NCBI GenBank assembly: GCA_004525685.1
Contig: SPBW01000111.1
Span: 1 to 7,135, forward strand
DNA from: Candidatus Atribacteria bacterium
GTDB lineage: Bacteria > Bipolaricaulota > Bipolaricaulia > UBA7950 > UBA9294
Length of the DNA: 7,135 nt
Reading direction: 5' to 3'
The translations under genes were made by a program, and so were the position numbers. Of the stretch, positions 1 to 6,369 are shown in pieces (the first letter of the stretch is position 1; each line of letters begins with the position of its first letter). The notes under the pieces were generated by a model. It saw nothing but the letters and a program-made list of their open reading frames with translations. It searched no databases and was not told where the DNA came from.

Positions 1-885
1 GACACCAACTCAACACTCGCTGCGGCGCTTGCAGCCGCCAAGCTACACATCCCTGTTGCTCATGTAGAGTCCGGGCTGAGAAGCCGCAACAAGTCGATGC
101 CTGAAGAGATCAATCGAGTACTAACAGACCACGCTTCGATGTTCCTGTTCTGTCCCACGAAAACAGCGGTCCGCAACCTTCAGCAAGAGGGATTCTCCAA
201 TCCGCTGTTCGAAGGGGAACTTGCTCCGCTTGGCTTTGAAGAACCTGACAGGATTGCCTCTGTTGACGCTCCGTGGGTTGTGAACGTGGGTGACGTCATG
301 TATGACTCAGTCCTCCAGCATGTGTGTAGAGCCAAGGCTCGCGGCTTCACAGATCCGACGCTGCGCAGTCTTGCGGTGAATCATGCCGTCCTCACCGTGC
401 ATCGAGCCGATAATACAGACAACGCGAAGCTTCTCCGCTCCATCCTGGAAGCGGCGCAATCGATTGCTCAAGACGGGATCGCCGTTTTTTTCCCGATTCA
501 TCCACGCACCCGACAAGCCATCAAGCGAGCATCGCTTGACTCTCTGCTTGCTGGCCTCATGTCAGTCGAGCCCGTCTCATACTACGATATGCTCCTTCTC
601 GTACAACGGGCGGAATTCGTGCTGACAGACTCTGGTGGCTTGCAGCGAGAGGCCTTCATGTTGGGCACGCCTTGTGTGACGCTGCGCAGAGAAACCGAAT
701 GGGTAGAGCTTCTCGATACAGGGATTTCAGAGCTGGGAGGAACCGACCCCAAGGAGATTCTCGATGCAGTAGACCGCGTCAGAGGCGCGACAGTGAAGGG
801 TCCAGTCTCCCCCTATGGTGATGGACACGCTGCACAGCGCATCATGGCAGCGGTCAGTACCTGGTGGCGTGATGCCGCTACGTAG
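1..885 (+). CDS. wecB: UDP-N-acetylglucosamine 2-epimerase, non-hydrolysing (5'-truncated by window edge)
   Basis: This enzyme interconverts UDP-GlcNAc and UDP-ManNAc in the cytoplasm, supplying ManNAc-type precursors for surface glycans. The reading frame is open from base 1, so 294 residues are visible and roughly the first 90 are missing compared with the usual ~370-380. The visible part begins DTNSTLAAALAAAKL and continues HVESGLRS (residues 21-28) and MPEEINRVLTDH (33-44). The Asp of DTN, Glu23 and Glu36 align with acidic active-site residues known in E. coli WecB. Further on are GDVMYD (97-102), VHRADNTDN (133-141, containing the conserved active-site His), and the UDP-binding DSGGLQREA (210-218) followed by LRRETEW. 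The C-terminus keeps the family GDGHAAQRI stretch. These signatures fit WecB better than FnlC/WbjD-type epimerases. The ATG at 97 is internal, not the start. Its last 14 bases overlap the downstream glycosyltransferase. A hydrolysing NeuC-like activity is less likely but not excluded. Confidence 0.93.
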   Translation, partial: DTNSTLAAALAAAKLHIPVAHVESGLRSRNKSMPEEINRVLTDHASMFLFCPTKTAVRNLQQEGFSNPLFEGELAPLGFEEPDRIASVDAPWVVNVGDVMYDSVLQHVCRAKARGFTDPTLRSLAVNHAVLTVHRADNTDNAKLLRSILEAAQSIAQDGIAVFFPIHPRTRQAIKRASLDSLLAGLMSVEPVSYYDMLLLVQRAEFVLTDSGGLQREAFMLGTPCVTLRRETEWVELLDTGISELGGTDPKEILDAVDRVRGATVKGPVSPYGDGHAAQRIMAAVSTWWRDAAT

Positions 886-2113
886 CGTTTGGATTATCAA
901 TCACTACGCACAGCCGCCGTCGCTACCCGGTGGAACTCGGCACTATGAATTAGCGAAGCGCCTGATCGCCTTGGGAATGGACGTCTCGATCATTGCGTCG
1001 CAGTTTCACCATGCAACGCAATCCCACGGCGAGCGCGCATCCGGGCATGTGGAGATGATCGACGGTGTGCGTTTTGTCTGGATTCCAGCGCGGATTGGAT
1101 ACAAAGGCAACTCTCTGGCTCGAATGTTCAATATGCTGGAGTTCGCATGGCGAGCCAGGGCACGAGGGCGGCGGTGCTTCAAGGAGCAACTGCCTCACCC
1201 CGATGTGATTGTTGGCTCGACGCCCCACCTGTTGGCTGCCATGGCTGCGGCTATGCTGAGCACGCGATGGCGGGCTCGATTCATTCTTGAGATCCGCGAC
1301 CTGTGGCCCGACTCGTTGGTTGCCCTCGGTGGATATGCATCGGGGCACCCGCTGATTCTCTTCCTTCGCGTGGTGGAGCGCTGGCTCTATCGACGAGCCG
1401 ATCACATCGTCTCGCTGCTGCCTGAAGCCTGGAGATACTTACAGTCAAAGGGTGTAGCGAAACAGCGCGTCACATGGATCGCCAATGGAGGCTCTGTCGC
1501 CACGCCTAGGGCCCTCGAGAAATCCAACGACGACGCTCTCCGCGCTGTCTACATCGGGGCGCATGGACGTGCCAATGTGCTGGACGATCTTCTCTCGGCG
1601 GCTGCCATTCTAGAGGAGCGACATGCGTCCATCCGGATTGTCCTGATAGGAGACGGCCCGTTGAAGCAGGCGTTGATCCAAAGGGCGCGTACAGAGAATC
1701 TGCGGAATGTCGAGTTCCGAAATACGGTTCCCAAGAAGAGCGTTCCGGTTGTACTGCAAGAAGCGGATGTTGCCATTGCTCTGATGGAGTCGTCGCCACT
1801 GTACCAGTACGGGATCTCGCTCAACAAGCTGTTCGATGCGTTCGCAGCAGGCACACCTGTGCTGTTTGCGGGCAACGTCGCTCATGATTACGTGGCGCTG
1901 TCTGGCGCGGGGTTGACCGTCGCGCCTCGGTGTCCTGAATGTATAGCCAATGGGCTGATCAAGATGGCAACCATGGAGCCTTCAGAGAGGATCGCTATGG
2001 GAGAGCGAGGGCGAGACTATCTGCGCGTGCATCACGACTGGGATGTGCTAGCGGATCGCTTCCACAGCGTGTTGATGGGCCCAGGCGGTTTGGGAGAGGG
2101 GAACACAGGATGA
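872..2113 (+). CDS. Glycosyltransferase family 4 (WbuB-like)
   Basis: A predicted 413-residue GT-B fold retaining glycosyltransferase that would transfer a sugar from a nucleotide donor to a lipid-linked glycan at the cytoplasmic membrane face. The N-terminal acceptor domain opens WIINHYAQPPSLPGGTRHYELA (residues 7-28), with the Gly-rich loop and the TRHYELAKRL helix typical of WbuB-like GT4 enzymes. IRDLWPDS (141-148) is another subgroup hallmark. The donor domain shows VYIGAHG (226-232), VLIGDGPLK (257-265) and YGISLNKLFDAFAAGTPVL (313-331), the nucleotide-sugar-binding block. In that block the position often occupied by the second Glu of the EX7E motif is Asp322. The ATG at 872 is chosen because the first beta strand begins five residues later; the frame is open back to 815, but that extension is low-complexity and lies inside wecB. 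The ribosome site is weak (GGTGG at 863-867), so translation is probably coupled to the epimerase stop at 883-885. Donor and acceptor sugars cannot be read from sequence; position next to the PglC-like gene makes it a candidate for the second sugar. Confidence 0.9.
   Translation: MPLRSVWIINHYAQPPSLPGGTRHYELAKRLIALGMDVSIIASQFHHATQSHGERASGHVEMIDGVRFVWIPARIGYKGNSLARMFNMLEFAWRARARGRRCFKEQLPHPDVIVGSTPHLLAAMAAAMLSTRWRARFILEIRDLWPDSLVALGGYASGHPLILFLRVVERWLYRRADHIVSLLPEAWRYLQSKGVAKQRVTWIANGGSVATPRALEKSNDDALRAVYIGAHGRANVLDDLLSAAAILEERHASIRIVLIGDGPLKQALIQRARTENLRNVEFRNTVPKKSVPVVLQEADVAIALMESSPLYQYGISLNKLFDAFAAGTPVLFAGNVAHDYVALSGAGLTVAPRCPECIANGLIKMATMEPSERIAMGERGRDYLRVHHDWDVLADRFHSVLMGPGGLGEGNTG
2092..2101 (+). 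promoter_or_regulatory. Strong Shine-Dalgarno that sets the start at 2110
   Basis: GGGAGAGGGG lies 8 nt upstream of the ATG at 2110, inside the last codons of the glycosyltransferase gene. It selects this ATG over the in-frame upstream codons (frame open back to 1939). It also accounts for the Gly-rich C-terminal tail (GPGGLGEG) of the preceding protein. Confidence 0.75.
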
Positions 2114-2751
2114 AGCATGCACTCAAGCGGGCAATCGACTTGATTGCCTCCCTGATTCTTCTGCTTGCCGTTCTTCCTGTTCTCGCCATCGCTTCGATTG
2201 CCATCCTGCTGAGTGATGGTAGGCCCATCAGCTTTCGACAAGAGCGAATCGGACAAGGCGGGAGAAGCCTCACCGTGTGGAAGCTTCGAACGATGGTCGT
2301 CGGCGCTTCGAACAAGGGACTTGGCCATACGGTCTCCCACGACGATGCTCGCATTACGCGAGTGGGCCGGTTCTTACGCGCATCTGGGATCGACGAGTTG
2401 CCTCAGCTCTTCAATGTACTGGCAGGCGACATGAGCTTGGTCGGGCCTCGGCCGACGCTTGCCTATCAAGTGGCGCAGTATGATGCGTTTCAGCGACGGC
2501 GATTGGAGATGAAGCCGGGGATCACCAGCCTTGCTGTGGTGTCGGGGCGAAACGCGCTCTTGTGGGAAGAGCGAATCAAGCTGGATGTGTGGTACATCGA
2601 TCACTGGTCGCTGAGATTGGATTTGTCGATTCTGTTTCGTACGCTGTGGAAGGTCTTGATCACACGTGAAGGGTTGTACGGGCCTGATGGGGTCAATGAC
2701 ATGTTTGTGGCAGCACCGAAGCAGGATGAGGTTGAAAGGGATGCGCGATGA
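2110..2751 (+). CDS. Monotopic polyprenol-phosphate phosphoglycosyl transferase (PglC-like)
   Basis: The 213-residue protein is close to the ~200-residue single-domain PglC form and lacks the extra N-terminal membrane domain of WcaJ/WbaP. This family moves a phospho-sugar from a UDP-sugar to undecaprenyl phosphate, starting glycan assembly on the inner leaflet. An N-terminal hydrophobic segment (about residues 9-34) carries Pro23, where PglC has a Ser-Pro helix break; here the preceding residue is Leu. Next come SFRQERIGQGGRSL (41-54), the WKLRTM box (57-62), GIDELPQLFNVLAGDMSL (93-110) with the catalytic Asp95-Glu96 dyad, VGPRPTL (111-117), KPGIT (135-139) and SGRNALLWEERIKLDVWYID (145-164). 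Where relatives usually read GLAQV or GWAQV, this protein has SLAVV (140-144), an unusual substitution. The ATG overlaps the preceding stop by 4 nt (ATGA). A clear Shine-Dalgarno at 2092-2101 supports the start. Acetyltransferase, aminotransferase and dehydratase genes directly downstream suggest a UDP-diacetylbacillosamine-like substrate (inference). Confidence 0.93.
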   Translation: MKHALKRAIDLIASLILLLAVLPVLAIASIAILLSDGRPISFRQERIGQGGRSLTVWKLRTMVVGASNKGLGHTVSHDDARITRVGRFLRASGIDELPQLFNVLAGDMSLVGPRPTLAYQVAQYDAFQRRRLEMKPGITSLAVVSGRNALLWEERIKLDVWYIDHWSLRLDLSILFRTLWKVLITREGLYGPDGVNDMFVAAPKQDEVERDAR

Positions 2752-3374
2752 CGAAATCGTTGGTGATCTTCGGAGCAGGAGGGCATGCCAAGGTTGTCGC
2801 CGAAGCCGCACAGCTCTGCGGCTTCGATATCCTTGGATTCGTCGATCAGTCTCCCAATCGCTGGGGAGCGGAACTGCTGGGCATTCCTGTGGTAGGGGAT
2901 GAAACAGATCTCACATCATTTGACAATGAGGATTGCCGTGCAGTCGTTGCCATCGGGGACAACGCGCAGCGAGAAGCGCTCGTGAATCGACTGGCTGAGC
3001 GAAATGTGAAGTTCGCGCGGGTCATCCATCCATCAGCCCTGATCAGTCCGTCTGCAGAGCTAGGTACTGGCACAGTGGTGCTCGCGGGGACTGTCGTGAA
3101 CAGCATGGCAGTTCTTGGCAATCATTGCATTCTGAACACGATGTCGAGCATCGATCATGACTGCGTGATCGAGGACTTCGTGCATCTCTCGCCGGGTGTG
3201 CACCTGGCCGGCGGTTGTCACGTGGGGCGATCTGCTCATGTGGGTATCAGCGCGTGTGTCGTGCCCCATTGTTCCATTGGAGCCCGGTCGATCATTGGGG
3301 CGGGCGCAGCTGTGACTCAGAACATCCCTTCGGATGTGACGGCCGTGGGTGTACCGGCGCGGGTCCTGGAATGA
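2748..3374 (+). CDS. pglD: PglD-like UDP-4-amino-sugar acetyltransferase
   Basis: A 208-residue sugar acyltransferase of the PglD/NeuD family (C. jejuni PglD has ~195). It is expected to acetylate the 4-amino group of a UDP-4-amino-4,6-dideoxy-HexNAc using acetyl-CoA in the cytoplasm. The N-terminal Rossmann-like sugar-binding domain opens SLVIFGAGGHAKVVAEA (residues 4-20) and contains GFVDQSPN (30-37) and VAIGDN (67-72). From about residue 93 the chain is a left-handed beta-helix of hexapeptide repeats. It includes NTMSSIDHDCVIEDFVHLSP (130-149), where His137 matches the catalytic base His125 of C. jejuni PglD, Asp138 sits where that enzyme has Glu126, and His146 matches His134. It ends GVPARVLE, the usual family terminus. 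The start overlaps the preceding stop by 4 nt (ATGA), with AAAGGG at 2735-2740 as ribosome site. O-acetylation (NeuD-like) or use of a longer acyl group cannot be excluded. Confidence 0.9.
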   Translation: MTKSLVIFGAGGHAKVVAEAAQLCGFDILGFVDQSPNRWGAELLGIPVVGDETDLTSFDNEDCRAVVAIGDNAQREALVNRLAERNVKFARVIHPSALISPSAELGTGTVVLAGTVVNSMAVLGNHCILNTMSSIDHDCVIEDFVHLSPGVHLAGGCHVGRSAHVGISACVVPHCSIGARSIIGAGAAVTQNIPSDVTAVGVPARVLE

Positions 3375-3382
3375 GAGGCAAC

Positions 3383-3388
3383 GGGGAG
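3383..3388 (+). promoter_or_regulatory. Shine-Dalgarno choosing between two aminotransferase starts
   Basis: GGGGAG lies 9 nt upstream of the ATG at 3398. It favours that start over the in-frame ATG at 3371, which would overlap the acetyltransferase stop by 4 nt but has no good ribosome site of its own and would add nine residues (MRGNGETNP) outside the family fold. Confidence 0.65.
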
Positions 3389-3397
3389 ACAAATCCC

Positions 3398-4510
3398 ATG
3401 CACATTCCGCTGTCGAAGCCAGACGTGCGTCCAGAGGACATCGAGGCAGTGAGCCAGGTACTCGCAGGAACACAACTGTCCTTGGGCCCACAAACGAGCG
3501 CGTTTGAGCGCACATTGGCTAACACGGTGCAACGACGCTTTGCCGTCGCCGTCAACAGCGGTACCAGTGCGCTTCATTTGATTGTTCGTGCGTTGGGCTT
3601 CGGCCCAGGAGATGAGGTCATCACGACGCCGTTCAGCTTCATCGCATCAACGACGTGCATTCTCTTTGAGAAGGCGACGCCCGTGTTCGTAGATATCGAT
3701 CCAACCACCCTATGTATCGACCCAGGAAGGGTCGAGGCTGCCATCACGCCACGGACGGTGGCTATCTTGGCAGTGGATGCGTTCGGACATCCAGCGGACT
3801 GGCATCGGCTCGAGCAGATCGCAGCGAAGCACGACCTCTTCCTGATTGAAGACTCGGCGGAATCTCTTGGGTCACAGCTTGCTGGCAAGCCCTGTGGGTC
3901 GTTCGGGCATGCGGCCGTTTTTGGCTTCTACCCGAACAAGCAGATCACGACGGGCGAAGGGGGAATGGTCGTCACAGATGACGAGGCATTGGCTGACCAG
4001 TGCCGGAGCATGGCCAACCAAGGCCGAGGCGATACCCGATGGCTCAGTCATGTTCGATTGGGGTACAACTATCGTCTCGACGAGATGTCCGCAGCGTTGG
4101 GCCTATCCCAGTTGCAGCGATTGGAGAGTATTGTGGCTTCGCGAGCCCAGGTGGCTGGCTGGTACATAGAGGTCTTGCAAGGAATGCGCGAGGTTGTGCG
4201 CCCCACTGTCGCGGACAACGTCCGCATGAGTTGGTTTGTCTTTGTGATCCGATTGGCTGACTCGTTTGATCGAGCCGATCGCGACCAAGTGATCGATGCA
4301 TTGCAGGCTCGTGGCATCGGCTGTCGCGACTACTTCCAGCCTATCCACCTGCAGCCCTTCATTGCGCACGCGCTGCAAACCTCGCGAGGGCAGTTCCCCA
4401 TTACAGAGGCCGTCTCGGATCGCACGCTGGCCCTGCCCTTCTACTCGCAGATGACGCAGGAAGACATTCGTACAGTGGTTGAGTCGCTTTCAGCGGTTAT
4501 TGCGCGGTAG
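3398..4510 (+). CDS. PLP-dependent nucleotide-sugar aminotransferase (DegT/DnrJ/EryC1/StrS family, PglE-like role)
   Basis: The 370-residue enzyme should transfer an amino group, normally from glutamate, to the 4-keto carbon of a UDP-4-keto-6-deoxy sugar. It starts IPLSKPDVRPEDIEAV (residues 3-18), as the family does. The PLP site is complete: NSGTSALHL (53-61) for phosphate contacts, DEVITTPFSFIAS (72-84), VFVDIDP (96-102), IEDSAESLGS (150-159) with Asp152 for the pyridine nitrogen, and GFYPNKQITTGEGGM (176-190) with Schiff-base Lys181. LGYNYRLDEMSAALGLSQL follows in the C-terminal half. The NKxxTTGEGGM lysine box resembles perosamine-synthase-type members as much as Campylobacter PglE, so the PglE role rests mainly on context. 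The start at 3398 is preferred for its ribosome site; 3371 is the alternative. No frameshift or missing catalytic residue is seen. A C-3 aminotransferase on another sugar is possible but less consistent with the adjacent 4,6-dehydratase. Confidence 0.9.
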   Translation: MHIPLSKPDVRPEDIEAVSQVLAGTQLSLGPQTSAFERTLANTVQRRFAVAVNSGTSALHLIVRALGFGPGDEVITTPFSFIASTTCILFEKATPVFVDIDPTTLCIDPGRVEAAITPRTVAILAVDAFGHPADWHRLEQIAAKHDLFLIEDSAESLGSQLAGKPCGSFGHAAVFGFYPNKQITTGEGGMVVTDDEALADQCRSMANQGRGDTRWLSHVRLGYNYRLDEMSAALGLSQLQRLESIVASRAQVAGWYIEVLQGMREVVRPTVADNVRMSWFVFVIRLADSFDRADRDQVIDALQARGIGCRDYFQPIHLQPFIAHALQTSRGQFPITEAVSDRTLALPFYSQMTQEDIRTVVESLSAVIAR

Positions 4511-4520
4511 AATCGGCATC

Positions 4521-6365
4521 ATGTCACTCTCTCCAAGACTGAGGCGATGGCGGGGAATCCTCACGCGCGTGGGTATCGATGGTGCTCTCGTATTGGGTTC
4601 GATGGCGGTTGCCTATTGGCTGCGCTTCGAGTTCCGCATTCCCGAACCTTATGCTGCAACGATCTGGCGAGCCCTAGGTCTAGCGATTGCCGTCAAGATG
4701 TCCGTGTTCCTTGCGTTTCGAGTCTACCGATTCAGCTGGCAACACATCGGACTTGGGGAATTGACACACACAGCGCTGGCATGCGTAACGGGGACGGCTG
4801 CACTGGCCTCAGTAGAGCTTGTGTTTCGCGACATCGGGCATTGGATTGGCATGCCTCGCTCTGTTTTTGGAATCGATTTTGCCATCTGTTTGCTGGCCAT
4901 TCTCGGTATTCGCGTGTCGAGGCGATTGGTCCTCCATTCTGCGCGAAGGACGCGAAACCTTGGTAGACGAACACTTGTCGTGGGAGCTGGGAGTGCGGGA
5001 ACAGAGCTGATCCGAGCGTTGGAGATGGATGACACGTTTGCCGTCGTTGGCGTGCTCGATGATGATCCGACCAAGTTCGGACAGACGATTCGAAATGCGC
5101 CCGTGATCGGCGATCGACGATCCCTGCCCAAAGAGATCAGCCGACTCAACATCTCCACCGTACTGATCGCCATTCCTTCGGCACCGCCTCACGTGATTCG
5201 TGAGACGATTGAGCTGGCACGACGTGCGGGAATCGCGGATGTAAAGATCATCCCCCAGCTGTCAGAACTCTATGCGGGCATCGTGACAACGTCGGTTTTG
5301 CGCGAGGCACGCCCTGAAGACGTTCTTCGGCGTGATCCCGTACGCGTTGACACAGAGGGCATATCTCAGCACATCACCGGACGAACAGCCTTGGTTACGG
5401 GAGCGGCCGGATCGATTGGTACGGAGCTATGCCGTCAATTGCTGGGATTTGGTGCCGCCAGGTTGATCGCTCTGGATTTCAACGAAACGGGATTGTTCTA
5501 CTTAGAATCGGATCTGCGTCTACGTTTTCCTGATCGTGACGTTCGCGTCGTTGTGGCGGATGTTCGTGACGCCGAGCAGATCGATCGGATTCTTGCTGCT
5601 GAAAACCCCGATGTCGTCTATCACGCTGCGGCATACAAGCACGTGCCTATGATGGAGGCCTTCCCGTGTGAGGCCGTCAAGACGAACGTTGAGGGAACGC
5701 GCAATGTCTTGCAGGCTGCTTGTCGTAGCAAAGCGGATGCCTTCGTTTTGATCTCGACAGACAAGGCCGTCAATCCATCCTCGGTGATGGGAACGACCAA
5801 GCGCATTGCCGAACTACTGGTTCGAAATCAGGAGATCTCAGGGACCCGCTGTATGACGGTTCGATTTGGCAACGTCTTGGGAAGTCGGGGCAGTGTTCTT
5901 AGGACGTTTCAAGATCAAGTGGAGGCGCGGCAGCCCATCACAGTCACGCACCCCGACATGGAGCGATTCTTCATGGTGACCTCAGAGGCGGTACAGCTGG
6001 TGCTGCAAGCGAGTGTCATCGGACAATCAGGGCAGGTGCTCGTGCTCGACATGGGCGATCCTGTGCGCATTGTGAAGCTGGCTGAAGATGTCATTCGCTT
6101 CTATGGATTGGAGCCCCACAAGGATCTTCCCATCGTATTCTCAGGCGTTCGTCCAGGTGAGAAACTGCGCGAGGAGCTTCTGACAGAAGACGAGGGCGCA
6201 GAAGCAGCATCTCATGAGCGCCTGCTCATCGCCCATGTGGCTCGCCCGACAGCCGATTGGCTGGACTCTCTGACAAAGTTGATCAACGCGGCGCGCCATG
6301 GCGACAAGGAGTCCGTGATGACGTTGCTGCAGGCTCTGGTTCCGCAGTTCCGAGAGACGAGCTGA
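4521..6365 (+). CDS. pglF: Membrane-anchored UDP-HexNAc 4,6-dehydratase (PglF/WbpM/CapD type)
   Basis: A 614-residue enzyme, within the normal range for full-length PglF/WbpM. It should convert UDP-GlcNAc to UDP-2-acetamido-2,6-dideoxy-4-hexulose with bound NAD. Four hydrophobic helices lie near residues 20-35, 52-70, 82-102 and 116-133. A CoA-binding-like Rossmann domain follows (TLVVGAGSAGTEL, 151-163). The catalytic extended-SDR domain begins TALVTGAAGSIGTEL (289-303, NAD loop) and has HAAAYKHVPMMEAFP (368-382), STDKAVNPSSVMGTTKR (412-428), VRFGNVLGSRGSV (447-459), SGVRPGEKLREELL (541-554). At the position of the usual SDR tyrosine there is Met423, ahead of Lys427; this Met replacement with an upstream Asp-Lys is characteristic of the large 4,6-dehydratases and is not a defect. 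The ATG at 4521 is preferred; an in-frame TTG at 4479 would add 14 basic residues and overlap the aminotransferase gene. The ribosome site is weak, so coupling across the 10-nt gap is likely. Without the aminotransferase, its product could instead feed FucNAc or QuiNAc synthesis. Confidence 0.93.
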   Translation: MSLSPRLRRWRGILTRVGIDGALVLGSMAVAYWLRFEFRIPEPYAATIWRALGLAIAVKMSVFLAFRVYRFSWQHIGLGELTHTALACVTGTAALASVELVFRDIGHWIGMPRSVFGIDFAICLLAILGIRVSRRLVLHSARRTRNLGRRTLVVGAGSAGTELIRALEMDDTFAVVGVLDDDPTKFGQTIRNAPVIGDRRSLPKEISRLNISTVLIAIPSAPPHVIRETIELARRAGIADVKIIPQLSELYAGIVTTSVLREARPEDVLRRDPVRVDTEGISQHITGRTALVTGAAGSIGTELCRQLLGFGAARLIALDFNETGLFYLESDLRLRFPDRDVRVVVADVRDAEQIDRILAAENPDVVYHAAAYKHVPMMEAFPCEAVKTNVEGTRNVLQAACRSKADAFVLISTDKAVNPSSVMGTTKRIAELLVRNQEISGTRCMTVRFGNVLGSRGSVLRTFQDQVEARQPITVTHPDMERFFMVTSEAVQLVLQASVIGQSGQVLVLDMGDPVRIVKLAEDVIRFYGLEPHKDLPIVFSGVRPGEKLREELLTEDEGAEAASHERLLIAHVARPTADWLDSLTKLINAARHGDKESVMTLLQALVPQFRETS

Positions 6366-6369
6366 TCCC

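Noticed and set aside
815..871. N-terminal extension of the GT4 glycosyltransferase to an ATG at 815
   Set aside because: It would add 19 residues without family similarity and overlap wecB by over 70 nt; the first GT-B strand begins just after the ATG at 872.
950..1405. Minus-strand open frame of 151 codons opposite the GT4 gene
   Set aside because: The translation has no recognisable fold or motif and opposes a clearly conserved gene.
1939..2109. Upstream part of the frame containing the phosphoglycosyl transferase
   Set aside because: It is an out-of-frame shadow of the GT4 C-terminus; a strong Shine-Dalgarno and an ATGA overlap place the start at 2110.
2374..2811. Minus-strand open frame of 145 codons spanning the PGT/acetyltransferase junction
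   Set aside because: It is antisense to two well-supported genes; its composition (many Arg, His, Pro, Gln) is typical of shadow frames.
4479..4520. TTG start extending the dehydratase by 14 residues
   Set aside because: It lies inside the aminotransferase gene, uses a rarer start codon and adds nothing recognisable; ATG 4521 follows the aminotransferase stop by 10 nt.
5758..5829. Apparent loss of the SDR catalytic tyrosine in the dehydratase (Met423)
   Set aside because: Met at this site is normal in PglF/WbpM-type 4,6-dehydratases, so this is not evidence of inactivation.
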